64,000 nt of DNA from Photobacterium sp. SKA34 (GCF_000153325.1 NZ_CH724146.1:91435-155434); one strand, 5' to 3'; numbered from the stretch's first letter, positions 22,065-32,880 are shown. Translations and numbers: made by a program. Notes: a model not told the origin generated them from the letters alone.

Positions 22065-24107
22065 TTAACCCGTAATACCACTATGACGCAGCATTGCATC
22101 TAGCTCAGGCTCTCGACCGCGGAAGCGTTTGAATAGCGCCATTGGCTCTTCACTGCCCCCTTGCTCAAGGATACAAGTTAAGAAGTCTTGGCCTGTTAGC
22201 GGGTTGAAAATGCCTTCTTCTTCAAAGCGTGAGAACGCATCAGAAGACAATAATTCCGCCCACAAGTAGCTGTAGTAGCCTGCGCTGTAGCCACCAGCAA
22301 AAATATGACTAAAGCTATGTGGGAAACGTCCCCATTCAGGGCTTGGTACCACAGAGACACGTGATTTCACTTTAAATAAGGTATCTAACACCTGTGCACC
22401 CACTTCTGGATCGTATTCGGTGTATAACGTGAAATCAAACAGACCAAACTCAAGCTGACGTAAAATAAACATCGCTGATTGGAAGTTCTTCGCCGCCAGC
22501 ATCTTATCTAGCATTTCTTTTGGTAGCGGCTCACCTGTCTCATAGTGACCTGAAATAAACGCCAGTGCTTCTTCTTCCCAACACCAATTTTCTAAGAACT
22601 GGCTTGGTAGCTCTACCGCATCCCATGGCACACCGTTAATACCTGATACTGACGCTACATCAACTTGAGTCAGCATGTGATGAATACCATGACCTGTTTC
22701 ATGGAATAAAGTCACCACTTCATTGTGGGTAAATAATGCCGGCTTATCGCCAATCGGACGGTTAAAGTTACAAGTTAAGTAGGCTACAGGGGTTTGTAAC
22801 GTGCCATCAATACGGGTGCGACGAACCATACATTCGTCCATCCACGCACCACCACGTTTATGATCACGCGCGTAAAGATCAAGATAAAAGCTACCGCGAA
22901 GTTTGCCTTTATTATCAAAGATGTCATAAAACGTTACTGATTTATGCCAAACTTCTACACCTTCACGTTGTTTAATCTCTAAACCAAACACACGCTTTAA
23001 TACTTCAAAGAGACCTGCAACCACTTTCTTTTCAGGGAAATATGGACGTAACTCTTCATCTGAAATGCTGTAACGATGTTGTTTTAGTTTTTCTGAATAG
23101 TAAGCGAAATCCCATGGCTGTAGATCGTCAATACCAAATTCATTCTTAGCATATTCACGTAATTCAGCCACCTCACGCTCACCTTGTGGCTTTGCACGAT
23201 CAGCAAGATCATTTAAGAAACCTAACACTTGCTCGGTAGATTCTGCCATTTTGGTCGCCAGTGATTTTTCACTGTAACTGTTAAAACCTAACATGCGAGC
23301 CAATTCGTGGCTCAGTTTAAGTTTTTCAGCAATTACTTCAGTGTTATCAAATTCACCTGCATTAGGACCACGATCTGAGGCACGGGTACCGAACGCTTCA
23401 TACATTTCAGCACGTAGCTCACGGTTATCACAGTATGTCATTACCGGTAAGTACGACGGCATTTCTAGGGTGAATAAATACCCTTCTTTCTCTTTCGCTT
23501 CTGCGTTCGCTTTTGCCGCAAGCAAAACCGATTCAGGCAAACCGCTTAATTGCTCAACATCAGTAATGACCTTGTTCCATGCCATGGTGGCATCTAACAC
23601 GTTATTACTAAAGGTTGAAGATAGCTCAGATAAGCGTTTACTGATCTCACCGTAACGCGCTTGCTCTTGTGCAGGTAAGCCTATACCTGATAGCTCAAAT
23701 TCTTTTAAGGCGTCTTTGATCGACTTTTGCTGCGCTTTGTTCAACGACGCAAATTTATCGCTCGCTTTAATCGCTTTATAGGCTTCGTACAATCCTTTGT
23801 GTTGTCCAACCCAGGTACTGTAATCAGATAACAGAGGCAAACAGCTTTCATACGCTTCACGTAATTCAGCACTATTTTTCACGCCATTAAGATGACCGAC
23901 AGGTGACCAAATACGACCCAGGCGATCATCAGTTTCAGCTAAAGGCGCACAGATGGTTTCCCAAGTTGGCTCAGCCATTTCCATCAACACAGATTCTACA
24001 TTTTCACGGCAATCTACGATCGCTTGTTCTACCGCGGGCTTAATATGCTCAGGTTTAATATGAGCAAACGGTGGCAAATCTGTCATCGCTAATAATGGGT
24101 TGGACAT
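22065..24107 (-). CDS. prlC: Oligopeptidase A (M3 metallopeptidase)
   Basis: 680 residues, equal to E. coli PrlC. The zinc site is HETGHGIHHMLTQ near residue 470 (HExxH), with the third ligand glutamate in the following ELPSQFLENWCWE. It degrades small peptides, including cleaved signal peptides, in the cytoplasm. Divergent from rlmJ over 214 bp, matching the prlC-rlmJ neighbourhood of enterobacteria. Confidence 0.95.
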   Translation of the reverse strand: MSNPLLAMTDLPPFAHIKPEHIKPAVEQAIVDCRENVESVLMEMAEPTWETICAPLAETDDRLGRIWSPVGHLNGVKNSAELREAYESCLPLLSDYSTWVGQHKGLYEAYKAIKASDKFASLNKAQQKSIKDALKEFELSGIGLPAQEQARYGEISKRLSELSSTFSNNVLDATMAWNKVITDVEQLSGLPESVLLAAKANAEAKEKEGYLFTLEMPSYLPVMTYCDNRELRAEMYEAFGTRASDRGPNAGEFDNTEVIAEKLKLSHELARMLGFNSYSEKSLATKMAESTEQVLGFLNDLADRAKPQGEREVAELREYAKNEFGIDDLQPWDFAYYSEKLKQHRYSISDEELRPYFPEKKVVAGLFEVLKRVFGLEIKQREGVEVWHKSVTFYDIFDNKGKLRGSFYLDLYARDHKRGGAWMDECMVRRTRIDGTLQTPVAYLTCNFNRPIGDKPALFTHNEVVTLFHETGHGIHHMLTQVDVASVSGINGVPWDAVELPSQFLENWCWEEEALAFISGHYETGEPLPKEMLDKMLAAKNFQSAMFILRQLEFGLFDFTLYTEYDPEVGAQVLDTLFKVKSRVSVVPSPEWGRFPHSFSHIFAGGYSAGYYSYLWAELLSSDAFSRFEEEGIFNPLTGQDFLTCILEQGGSEEPMALFKRFRGREPELDAMLRHSGITG

Positions 24108-24321
24108 ACGCTTTTCCTTTATTTTTATCTTATTATTAACATGCGCCCATGATGGATGAATTTCAATCCTTGCTGCAACTTTGCCGCTAAATACTTAGTA
24201 ATAACGGGTTGATACCGCACGGTTAGGCGCAAAGGTTCGCATCATAGTTGGATAATAGTTGAGAATTAACGATAATACTGACTAACAACCCCTCCTTTAG
24301 ATACCGATAGAGATTGATTTC

Positions 24322-25161
24322 ATGCTGAGTTATCGTCACAGCTTCCACGCAGGCAACCATGCTGACGTGGTTAAACACATTGTTCAAAGCTTAATTCTGG
24401 ATGCACTCAAGCAAAAAGATAAACCTTTCGTCTATCACGATACTCACTCAGGTGTAGGTCGTTACGATCTGCAAGATGAGCGCAGCGAAAAAACCGGTGA
24501 ATTTAAACAAGGTATTGCGCGTATTTGGTCACGTGATGATATCCCGGAAGCGATCCAGAGTTACATTGAAGCGATTAAAGATCTGAATCACAGCGAAGAG
24601 CTGCGTTACTACCCAGGATCACCAAAAGTGGCACGCGCACAAATCCGTGATCAAGACCGTATGGTACTCACCGAGCTTCATCCAAGTGATTTCCCACTGC
24701 TTCTGCAAGAATTTCGTGGTGATCGCCACGTTAAAATGTATAAAGAAGATGCCTTTGCTCGCTTAAAAGCTAGCCTTCCGCCGAAAGAACGTCGCGGTGT
24801 CGTATTGATCGATCCCCCCTACGAACTGAAACATGAATACCAAGATGTAGTAAAAGCGATCAAACAAAGCCATCAACGTTGGGCCACGGGTACCTATGCA
24901 ATTTGGTACCCTGTGGTTTATCGTGAAACTATCGACAACATGCTTGAAGGCTTAAAAGATTTAAATATCCCTAAAATCTTACAAATTGAACTGGGTGTAG
25001 AGCCTGATAGTGAAGAGCGCGGTATGACAGCATCAGGTATGATTGTGATTAACCCACCTTGGAAGCTAGAAAGCCAAATGCGTGACATTCTGCCTTGGTT
25101 ACAGCAAGCCATTGCGCCTAATCATGGTCACCACACCGTTGAATGGGTTGTGCCTGAATAA
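24322..25161 (+). CDS. rlmJ: 23S rRNA m6A2030 methyltransferase
   Basis: 279 residues (E. coli 280), beginning MLSYRHSFHAGNHADVVKH as in the family. SAM-binding and catalytic parts are HDTHSGVGRYDL near residue 40 and the N6-adenine motif LIDPPYELKHEY near residue 160. It methylates A2030 of 23S rRNA. Followed by a hairpin TACAGGCAG/CTGCCTGTA at about 25190-25216 that may end the transcript. Confidence 0.94.
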   Translation: MLSYRHSFHAGNHADVVKHIVQSLILDALKQKDKPFVYHDTHSGVGRYDLQDERSEKTGEFKQGIARIWSRDDIPEAIQSYIEAIKDLNHSEELRYYPGSPKVARAQIRDQDRMVLTELHPSDFPLLLQEFRGDRHVKMYKEDAFARLKASLPPKERRGVVLIDPPYELKHEYQDVVKAIKQSHQRWATGTYAIWYPVVYRETIDNMLEGLKDLNIPKILQIELGVEPDSEERGMTASGMIVINPPWKLESQMRDILPWLQQAIAPNHGHHTVEWVVPE

Positions 25162-25366
25162 ACCATTGGCAATATTTCCTCCCTTTAAAATACAGGCAGT
25201 GTATGCTGCCTGTACCAGATAATTCGTGCCACAATCTCAATTTCCGATGATTTAATGGTAAATCAATCGTATTTTTCGATTTTAAATCCTCGTCAGGCAC
25301 CCCAATCTTTATTACACTAGCTCAATAGCTCGTCACGAATATAACGAATATTAATGGAGTAAAGTC

Positions 25367-26725
25367 ATGGCAAAGCATTTTGATTACATCTGTATCGGCG
25401 GCGGTAGCGGCGGTATTGCATCAGCAAACCGTGCTGCAATGTATGGTGCAAAAGTTGCGATTATCGAAGCAAAAGCACTCGGTGGTACTTGTGTAAACGT
25501 AGGTTGTGTACCTAAAAAAGTGATGTGGCATGGTGCTCAAATCGCTGAAGCTATGCACCTTTACGCTAAAGACTACGGTTTTAATGTTGATGTAAAAGGT
25601 TTTGACTGGAGCAAACTGGTTGAAAGCCGTGAAGCTTACATTAGCCGTATTCATACTTCTTACGATAACGTATTGGGTAACAATAAAGTTGAAGTGATTA
25701 ATGGCTTTGCAAAATTTGTCGACACAAAAACAATTGAAGTGAATGGCGAGCATTACACAGCCGATCATATTTTAATTGCTGTCGGTGGTGAGCCAACAAT
25801 TCCTGCGATCCCAGGCGCTGAGCACGGTATCGACTCCAATGGTTTCTTTGAGTTAAACGAACAACCTAAGCGTACTGCAATTATTGGGGCGGGTTACATC
25901 GCCGTTGAAATTGCAGGTGTACTAAGCGCACTGGGTACTGACACTCACCTATTCGTACGTAAAGAATCACCACTACGTAGCTTCGATCCTTTGATTGTTG
26001 AAACGTTAGTTGAAGTAATGGCAACTGAAGGCCCAACACTACACACTCATTCAGTGCCTAAAGAAGTGGTTAAAGAAGCTGATGGCTCTATCACACTGCA
26101 CTTTGAGAACGGTGAATCACACAATACTGATGTATTGATTTGGGCTATTGGCCGTCACCCAACCACAGATAAAATTAACCTTGAAACAACTGGCGTTGCA
26201 ACCAACGACCGTGGTTACATCAAAGTCGATGAATACCAAGAAACAAATGTTAAAGGTATTTACTGTGTCGGTGACATTATGGAAGGCGGTATTGAGTTAA
26301 CCCCAATAGCGGTTAAAGCAGGTCGTCAACTTTCTGAGCGTTTGTTTAACAATAAACCTGATGCGAAGATGGATTACTCACTCGTACCAACAGTTGTGTT
26401 CAGTCACCCACCAATCGGCACGATTGGCCTGACAGAGCCTGAAGCTATTGCGCAATACGGTGAAGAAAACGTAAAAGTATACAAGTCTGGCTTTACCTCC
26501 ATGTACACCGCTGTAACGAGCCACCGTCAACCTTGTAAGATGAAACTCGTATGTGCTGGCGATGATGAAAAAGTAGTTGGTCTACACGGTATTGGTTTCA
26601 CTGTTGACGAAATGATCCAAGGCTTTGGTGTTGCAATTAAGATGGGCGCAACAAAGGCTGACTTTGATAGCGTTGTGGCAATTCACCCAACGGGCAGTGA
26701 AGAGTTTGTTACCATGAGGGGTTAG
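25367..26725 (+). CDS. gor: Glutathione reductase with its last codons replaced by an integrated element
   Basis: 452 residues. The FAD-binding [20 protein letters not shown], the redox disulfide [13 protein letters not shown], the NADPH-binding [15 protein letters not shown] and the C-terminal catalytic HPTGSEEF with its histidine are all present. It keeps glutathione reduced at the expense of NADPH. The protein ends VTMRG; homologues end VTMR. The reason is visible: a mobile element begins within the final codons (core 26709-26718), and the sequence ATGAGATAA that would give the native VTMR stop lies at its other end (36119-36127). The enzyme should be fully active, with one extra glycine. 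Confidence 0.96.
   Translation: MAKHFDYICIGGGSGGIASANRAAMYGAKVAIIEAKALGGTCVNVGCVPKKVMWHGAQIAEAMHLYAKDYGFNVDVKGFDWSKLVESREAYISRIHTSYDNVLGNNKVEVINGFAKFVDTKTIEVNGEHYTADHILIAVGGEPTIPAIPGAEHGIDSNGFFELNEQPKRTAIIGAGYIAVEIAGVLSALGTDTHLFVRKESPLRSFDPLIVETLVEVMATEGPTLHTHSVPKEVVKEADGSITLHFENGESHNTDVLIWAIGRHPTTDKINLETTGVATNDRGYIKVDEYQETNVKGIYCVGDIMEGGIELTPIAVKAGRQLSERLFNNKPDAKMDYSLVPTVVFSHPPIGTIGLTEPEAIAQYGEENVKVYKSGFTSMYTAVTSHRQPCKMKLVCAGDDEKVVGLHGIGFTVDEMIQGFGVAIKMGATKADFDSVVAIHPTGSEEFVTMRG
26709..26718 (+). repeat. attL core of the gor-integrated element
   Basis: TTACCATGAG inside the last codons of gor, repeated exactly at 36114-36123. It defines the left boundary of the 9.4-kb element. Confidence 0.8.
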
Positions 26726-26753
26726 TGTAGAAACTTAACTACCACACGTTTAG

Positions 26754-26763
26754 AAATCTGGAA
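26754..26763 (+). repeat. Left subterminal inverted repeat of the gor element
   Basis: AAATCTGGAA, 35 nt inside the left core, matching the complement of 36074-36083. A looser pair nearby is AACTACCACAC on the left against GTGTAGGTAATT (36100-36111) on the right. These are candidate recombinase-binding sites. Confidence 0.5.
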
Positions 26764-26820
26764 GAACATTCAACACTGCTTATACTGGTTGTATAGGCAG
26801 TGTTCTTTCTAGGTGGATAA

Positions 26821-28146
26821 ATGGCTCAACTAATACATTCCAGTGACGTTTACAAAGATACAGAATTAACACTCAGAGATGATGGTACTTACCATTGTCA
26901 GCCAACAAAAAACAACATAGGCTCACTGCCAACACTGTTTTCTGATGACGGTGCTTTTCTCCAAGAGCCAAATAGTTATCTCTTTTATCTCAAAGCTGTA
27001 AAGAGAGCTAAAGATCTCAACCCATGCAGTCGCGCTCTACTCAAATACTATCAGTTCCTAGAAGATGAGCAGTTGAAGTGGAATCACTTCCCTCCAATCA
27101 AAAGACTAAAGCCCACGTACCTGTTCCGATCTCACTTACTTAAGCTAGTAAAATGTGGCGAGTTGGCGCATAGCACCGCCAATACCTACATGAACCAAGT
27201 TAAGAACTTCTACCTTTGGACAATGCACGAAGGTTATTTGCGCATAGAGAGAGAGCAAGAAGCTCCATTCAAAATGGAATTTGTGCAGGTTCAAAATCTC
27301 GGAATGCTAGCGCACATTAAGCCAACATTTACTGTGGAAACTAGCGACCTTAGAATCAAGGTTCCCAAAGACAGCGATTCAAAAAACATCCGTCCCCTAA
27401 CCCCGCTAAACCAAGAATCGCTTAATTTATTGCTCTCATTTCTACCTAAAACCTCCGAAGAACTTAGGCTACAGGTGCTCCTTTCAATTGATACAGGAAT
27501 GCGTATTGAAGAAATCGCCACCTTTAGCTTGAACGCATTAGATACAGCAGTGCCTGTTGCTGATAGCCAGCATCGTTTTGAATTAACGTTATGCCCCCAG
27601 TCTACTGGTGTTCAAACCAAATTTGATAAAAAACGTCGAATTGAAATTTCTATTGAGCTATTGGGAGCACTACGTGAATACCGAGTTTCTGAGCGTAGGC
27701 TTAGTCGCGCCAATAAGTTATATAAAAAAATAAGCCAGCTCACGGATGACTCCGTAACTCTTAATCACAACAGCATAGAAATGTTAGAGCGATGCGAACG
27801 CCACGAGCCTTTGTTCATCAGCCAGCAAGGCAACCCGATGTCCAGAGAAACCATAGAATCTCGCTGGATTGAACTCAGGGGTGAAATACAGAAGGTAGAC
27901 AGTTCTTTTAAGCATCGTTTCCATGACCTAAGGGCAACTTATGGCACTTACAGGCTGAGTGACTTACTGGATGCCAAGCTCGGTACTATTGAATCCCTAG
28001 AACTCTTGATGGGCTGGATGGGGCACAAGGATGAAAGCACTACTTGGAAATACCTACGTTACCTCAAGCGCAAGGAAGTATTTAAAGTGAAATTCGGCAT
28101 CTTGGACACCATCATGCACGAAGCACTTGGAGGTGGTGATGAGTGA
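26821..28146 (+). CDS. Tyrosine recombinase 1 of the trio (IntA-like)
   Basis: 441 residues. The N-terminal SAM-like core-binding domain spans about 70-170, and the catalytic domain follows: first arginine in SIDTGMRIEEIATFSLN (near 230), the HxxR box in FKHRFHDLRATYG (near 365), the GH of LLMGWMGHKDESTTW (near 400), and the tyrosine in WKYLRYLKRKE. All residues needed for activity appear present. It is the gene closest to attL, with a strong AGGTGG ribosome site. Its end overlaps the next gene by 8 bp. In the SE model it acts with IntB in integration and strand-biased excision. Confidence 0.85.
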   Translation: MAQLIHSSDVYKDTELTLRDDGTYHCQPTKNNIGSLPTLFSDDGAFLQEPNSYLFYLKAVKRAKDLNPCSRALLKYYQFLEDEQLKWNHFPPIKRLKPTYLFRSHLLKLVKCGELAHSTANTYMNQVKNFYLWTMHEGYLRIEREQEAPFKMEFVQVQNLGMLAHIKPTFTVETSDLRIKVPKDSDSKNIRPLTPLNQESLNLLLSFLPKTSEELRLQVLLSIDTGMRIEEIATFSLNALDTAVPVADSQHRFELTLCPQSTGVQTKFDKKRRIEISIELLGALREYRVSERRLSRANKLYKKISQLTDDSVTLNHNSIEMLERCERHEPLFISQQGNPMSRETIESRWIELRGEIQKVDSSFKHRFHDLRATYGTYRLSDLLDAKLGTIESLELLMGWMGHKDESTTWKYLRYLKRKEVFKVKFGILDTIMHEALGGGDE

Positions 28147-29908
28147 TATCACTTACCTAAGTGGCTGGGATGCATCATTGAGCATTCAAATGAATACAGA
28201 TGGCAATAATACCTGTGACTTCAACCGCTTGATGTACAGAGGCTTTCCTAGCACCAAACACCTTCAAGAAAACAGGTATTTTGAGTTAGCCAATCGTGAT
28301 GGTTTTATTCTTCAGTATAAAGACAGCCATGTAGAGAAAATGGAAGAAGGAACTAGTCACAAAACTTTATGTACTCACTACTCGGAAATATCACTATATC
28401 TGAGATGGTGCGATGAAAAGGGCATTGACGCTTTTACTAAAGAGTCGCTGGAAGGTTACTTTGAACATTCATTACAAAGAATACGCTTAGGGACACTAAA
28501 AAAAACGACCTATACTGGCAGGCTTGCCAAGATCACGGTGGTTTTTCGAGATTATCTCGATTTACCTACTGGCTGGTTTCTCAATATTCCTACTGTCGGA
28601 ACAGATGATGGAGAAGCCTTTGAAGCCTATACCCGAAGCGATTTAAACCAGTTACTGCCGTTTTTGCGAAAGCTGTTCAACCAAACCTCAAAGCAGTTTA
28701 TTGAGAACCCTAGCAAGCATATAGATGCTTGGAAAACGGCACCTACAATGACATTTCATTGGAAGGGACAAGAGTATCAATTATGCGCTGCAATATCGAA
28801 GATGATGTGCGCTGCAACTTACTTGTTAAGCTATTACACATACTCAAACACAGGTGTACTTTTTGATTTAAAGCGTCCGAGCAATGCTTCTACTTCAGTT
28901 GGTGAGCAGTGGTATCAAATGCCAGCCTTCAAGCGGAGAAGTTTTAAAACCGTTCATGTAGAGATAGGTGAACATGATTACCTTGAGATACCTAAGTACA
29001 GCCTCAGCGTCTTCGATAAATTGCTTGAAGTTTCAAAGGTCTTGGACAATTCAAGTAATGCATTGTTATTACAGACCATCGCTCACAACAAATTACAGCC
29101 AATAAAGCAAGCCACCCTCCAAGCCTTCAATAAACTCTGGCTAGAAAAGCACTTTAGTTTTACTGACCAAACAGCGCGAAAACTAAGACCAGTTGTGAGC
29201 CGATTCCGAGAAACGGGATCACAAATAACAACGGCTTATCAAGGCGAGCTTGCCAATGACATAACCCTTGGCAATACACCACAAACGCGTAAACGTCATT
29301 ACACAACGGGCAATAAGCACAACAACAATGCCATGATGCAGGACGTGACGACTATCAGGCAGGAGCAAGCTCAGTCCAAACAAAGTGTAACAGCAGCACG
29401 CTCCGCTTTAGGGATCGAGGTTCTAACTATTGAAGAAGAGTTAAAAACAACCTTTCCTGAGCTTAGCAGAACCCCAAATGGGGGAAGTTGTGCTAATCCA
29501 TTTGGTGAAAGATCTGAGGCTTACAACCGAAAAGCACAACAGCGCAAACTACTTAAAGACGGTGAAAAGTTGGCGTGTGCAGATTTACTCAAGTGTTTTG
29601 GTTGCCCAGAACAAGTGATAGTGCAGTCGGTCAGTGATATCTGGTGTTTACTGTCATTTAAAGAGTGTATTGAAGAATCTCTATACCTACATTTGAACGC
29701 CCATCATTACCGCCAAAATTTTGAAAGTATAGTGGTATTCATCACTGAGAAAATCTTCCCAAAAATTAACAAAAACATTTTAAAACAGGCTGAAGCATTG
29801 ATTGATGAAGAAGGATTGCATCCTCTTTGGGAGGACTCTGGTGCAATCCTTTCCATGATACCAACACAGCATGTTGACTCAGCTGCCAAGGAAATGATCA
29901 ATGACTAA
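28139..29908 (+). CDS. Second recombinase-fold protein of the trio (Tfp-like)
   Basis: 589 residues from the ATG at 28139, which has GGAGGTGG 4 nt upstream; a TTG start 12 bp earlier is less likely. The C-terminal domain aligns in outline with tyrosine recombinases (RKLRPVVSRFRET...LGNTPQTRKRHYTTG), but the HxxR histidine is replaced (KLRP) and I see no clear first arginine box. It therefore looks like a catalytically degenerate member, as described for the tfp gene of SE elements. A cysteine-containing segment near residue 485 (ACADLLKCFGCPEQ) could bind metal. Overlaps its neighbours by 8 bp on both sides. Confidence 0.75.
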   Translation: MSDITYLSGWDASLSIQMNTDGNNTCDFNRLMYRGFPSTKHLQENRYFELANRDGFILQYKDSHVEKMEEGTSHKTLCTHYSEISLYLRWCDEKGIDAFTKESLEGYFEHSLQRIRLGTLKKTTYTGRLAKITVVFRDYLDLPTGWFLNIPTVGTDDGEAFEAYTRSDLNQLLPFLRKLFNQTSKQFIENPSKHIDAWKTAPTMTFHWKGQEYQLCAAISKMMCAATYLLSYYTYSNTGVLFDLKRPSNASTSVGEQWYQMPAFKRRSFKTVHVEIGEHDYLEIPKYSLSVFDKLLEVSKVLDNSSNALLLQTIAHNKLQPIKQATLQAFNKLWLEKHFSFTDQTARKLRPVVSRFRETGSQITTAYQGELANDITLGNTPQTRKRHYTTGNKHNNNAMMQDVTTIRQEQAQSKQSVTAARSALGIEVLTIEEELKTTFPELSRTPNGGSCANPFGERSEAYNRKAQQRKLLKDGEKLACADLLKCFGCPEQVIVQSVSDIWCLLSFKECIEESLYLHLNAHHYRQNFESIVVFITEKIFPKINKNILKQAEALIDEEGLHPLWEDSGAILSMIPTQHVDSAAKEMIND

Positions 29909-31949
29909 TCCATACCTTTATACAACGGACTTCCCAGAACAACACTGGGTTATAAACTCCGACATTATCAGTTTATTTCACAACAATGATTGGGGTGCAC
30001 TCAATAATTTAGTGGTATGCCGAGACAAGCATGGAAAAGTCACTGCTCGTTTTGGAGACGATGTATGGAACCTACAGCCCTACGCTCGGAGCAAAGACAA
30101 ATACAACATCAAATTTGGAGATTGGAGTGATACTCCTGAGTTAAAAACTGAACTCAAGTTACTATCGTATGGTTGGCTTCACCATAAAATAGTGAAAGGT
30201 AATGCCCCTAAGTACACAACCGTTTGCCATAGAGTAAGTACGATTAAAGTAACTTTTCATTTTCTAAAGCAGATTAAAGCAGCATCTCTTGCAGCCTTGG
30301 CTAAAGATAAAACATTCCAAGACTTCAAAAACTATTTAAAAGCAAAAGATAGTAGAAAACGTAATTTAGACCAGATATTTACTGCAATTAACAATGCGAT
30401 CGCCTTAGAGCCATGGCTAAAAAGCTCATTTGGTTTTCCAGCGAAACTTGAGCCTTCCGTTCTGTCAAAAGAAATTAGCAATAAAGAGTCACAACAAACA
30501 CTGGCAATACCAGAACGCTTAAGTGATGAAATCTATGGGAAAGCAATTGAGTTAATTGAAACTGCATTTCCTCAACAGCACCTCATTGCAAACATAGAGT
30601 CTGAATTACAACACAACTACACAGAAGGCAAAGCCTTTGTCGATAGTAAGATTCGTAGTGGCAGTAGATTTAGTTGCACCGACGATATGGGGCAAGTTAC
30701 TGATCGGCATAAATACGCATTACTAATTAACTATAATCTACGTCTGCCCCCCAAAGAAATAGTTGCTCCACTCTCTAATCAGATAACAGGTATTACAATC
30801 AACAATGCCGTTGATTTTCAACGATATCTAGGACAGCTAATCACCGCCTGCTATATAGCATGCGGAGGCTTTTCTGGAATGCGAGAATCCGAGCTTGAAA
30901 AGCTCAGCCCAGATAGTTATTACAAAGATCATTTTAATGGTCGTGACTTTCATATGCTCCAATCCAGCACCTTCAAATTGGGAGAAAAACGCGAGACGTG
31001 GGTTGCAGCACCCATCGTTGAGAAAGCGATAGCGTTGATGTCTACCCTCTCTGAGGCATGGCGAAAGAGCGTCAAATACCCCGACGAACGCTACCCAAAT
31101 ACGCTTTGGTGCAATCAAGGTGCTCGGTCTAGATCTCCCGCATTAATTTGCCACTGGAATAAGCGATTAGAGCTTTTCTGTAAGCATTTTGGCTTTGTGG
31201 TAACTAAAGAAGATTATCAAGAATGCATTGTATCTAACCCGAACTCATTAGACAGAATCAAAAACCGTGTGGTCATTGGAAAACCTTGGCCTTTAGCAAC
31301 TCACCAGTTTCGACGTTCACTAGCTTTTTACACAATTAAACACCGACTAGGGACTAAAGTAGCTCTAAAGCAGCAGTTTAAGCATCTCTACCTTTCAATG
31401 ACAGAGTGGTACACCAACGGTGGGCAACTAGCTAGCCTACGAGACTTAACCGTTGATAAAAAGGTGCAACAAGCACTTGATGAAATTAACGCCGAAATGA
31501 CAGCTAGCAAGATCTTTAAACAATGGTACTCTAATGAACCACTATCAGGTTCAATGGGTAAAGCCATTATCAAAATGCGTGGCGACGTTCCGCATATTTA
31601 TAGCTCTTGGGAAACCATTTATGAAGCCGTCAAGAAAGGTACTTTGACCTTACACGGTACAGCACATAGCTATTGCAAGAATGGTTATGATTGCGACATG
31701 GATGGTGTGGTAATGCCTCAATTCTGTGTTGATTGTGCAGGCCAAGGTAGCATCATCGATAAAGACCAAGCCTTATGGTGGCAGAAGAAACACAATAGCT
31801 TAGTTCGCTACATGGCGTTAGGTGAGGATATTTCAGTAACGGATAAGAGCCATTACATTACCCAGATCAGGGCAGCCGAAAACGTAATGGCTGACTTTGA
31901 TATGCCCTTCACCCCGTTTGAGCCAGACCTAAAGGTAACGAATTTATGA
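29901..31949 (+). CDS. Tyrosine recombinase 3 of the trio (IntB-like)
   Basis: 682 residues. Catalytic-domain motifs: arginine in ACGGFSGMRESELEKL near residue 325, HxxR in WPLATHQFRRSLAFYT near residue 470, and downstream FKHLYLSMTEWYTNGG with a histidine and candidate tyrosine nucleophile. The C-terminus carries a Cys-rich patch (HSYCKNGYDCDMDG...FCVDCAGQG, near 590-620) that may be a zinc site. It starts within the end of the second gene (ATGACTAA overlap) and overlaps the fourth by 4 bp (ATGA), so all four are translated as a unit. Confidence 0.8.
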   Translation: MTNPYLYTTDFPEQHWVINSDIISLFHNNDWGALNNLVVCRDKHGKVTARFGDDVWNLQPYARSKDKYNIKFGDWSDTPELKTELKLLSYGWLHHKIVKGNAPKYTTVCHRVSTIKVTFHFLKQIKAASLAALAKDKTFQDFKNYLKAKDSRKRNLDQIFTAINNAIALEPWLKSSFGFPAKLEPSVLSKEISNKESQQTLAIPERLSDEIYGKAIELIETAFPQQHLIANIESELQHNYTEGKAFVDSKIRSGSRFSCTDDMGQVTDRHKYALLINYNLRLPPKEIVAPLSNQITGITINNAVDFQRYLGQLITACYIACGGFSGMRESELEKLSPDSYYKDHFNGRDFHMLQSSTFKLGEKRETWVAAPIVEKAIALMSTLSEAWRKSVKYPDERYPNTLWCNQGARSRSPALICHWNKRLELFCKHFGFVVTKEDYQECIVSNPNSLDRIKNRVVIGKPWPLATHQFRRSLAFYTIKHRLGTKVALKQQFKHLYLSMTEWYTNGGQLASLRDLTVDKKVQQALDEINAEMTASKIFKQWYSNEPLSGSMGKAIIKMRGDVPHIYSSWETIYEAVKKGTLTLHGTAHSYCKNGYDCDMDGVVMPQFCVDCAGQGSIIDKDQALWWQKKHNSLVRYMALGEDISVTDKSHYITQIRAAENVMADFDMPFTPFEPDLKVTNL

Positions 31950-32407
31950 GCAAAAGTGAAAACACTTTAATTGCCTTGGAAGCAGCACTAGAGCGCATTG
32001 CGCAAGGTAAACCTAAGCGTATTCCCACCACGCGAAAACTTAGCGTAAGAGCTGTGGAGGAAGAAGCTAATCTAGGTAACGGCAGCGGCTATTACTACCC
32101 AGATTTCGTGCAAAAGGTAAAACAGGTCAAAGCCGATATTGCGGAAGCCAAAGGTGAATATGTTCAGCCAGAAATCCAAGCGGTGCGGAGTAAGCTCAAA
32201 GAGCAAAAGCGCATTAAAAGTAACTTCAAAGACAAGTATGAGGCTGAGCGAGAGAAGTTAGCCCTGTTTGCGGCTGCACAGCATCACCTCAATGATAAGT
32301 TAGTTAAGGCACTGGCTCGTATTGATGAACTTGAATATGAGAATGCTAATCTCAGAGAACAACTGGCTGTTGCCAGTCGTTCAAATCTTCAAGCAATCAA
32401 GAAGTAA
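31946..32407 (+). CDS. Small coiled-coil protein of the recombinase operon (Srap-like)
   Basis: 153 residues. The N-terminal half has KLSVRAVEEEANLGNGSGYYYPDFVQKVK, which reads like a small DNA-binding module; the rest (about 60-145) is a long charged helix suited to a coiled coil (AEREKLALFAAAQHHLNDKLVKALARIDELEYENANLREQL). Position and length match the srap (auxiliary) gene of SE elements. Starts ATGA over the stop of gene three. No catalytic motif; assignment rests mainly on context. Confidence 0.65.
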   Translation: MSKSENTLIALEAALERIAQGKPKRIPTTRKLSVRAVEEEANLGNGSGYYYPDFVQKVKQVKADIAEAKGEYVQPEIQAVRSKLKEQKRIKSNFKDKYEAEREKLALFAAAQHHLNDKLVKALARIDELEYENANLREQLAVASRSNLQAIKK

Positions 32408-32794
32408 AGCAATCTAACAGCTATACAAAGCTCAAATAAAAATAGACCAACTAGCCTATGGTAATGTACCCCTGTTTTTTATGACGCTTAGCGTATGGGA
32501 AAGCCATACTCATCTTCCCATTTTCGACTAGTGGTGCTAATTGTTTCTCTCGTATATTCTGCGGAGTGCGGTCAACTAGCTGAGCAATGATACTTAATGG
32601 GATAAAGTGGCCTCGGCACAAGTTCAGAACAATATCGTCCATAATCTCGTTTGACAGGCGCTTTTTATCTCGTGCTGGCTCAGAAATGCCTTTCAATTTT
32701 TGCTTTAACTGATCATCCAAACACTCAAAATCGTCAATATATGGATATGGAAGCTTATTAGTAACAAACCTCCCGAGTTCATCCCTATCTGGCC

Positions 32795-32880
32795 CCTTAT
32801 CCGTGATCATATCGCCATTATCCGTGTTCATATTTCCACTATCCGTGATCATATCTTCACTATCCGTGATGACAGACTGA
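32795..32880 (-). repeat. 21-bp coding repeat inside the ATPase gene
   Basis: About four in-frame units containing (C/T)TATCCGTGATCATAT, encoding variants of M-I/N-T-D-S/N-G/E-D (VITDSEDMITDSGNMNTDNGD). It sits between winged-helix segments as a flexible acidic linker; copy number probably varies by slippage. Confidence 0.7.

Noticed and set aside
26821..32407. Integron or phage origin of the recombinases
   Set aside because: No attC array, no IntI-type extra domain, no phage structural or replication genes; three consecutive overlapping recombinases point to an SE- or trio-type element.
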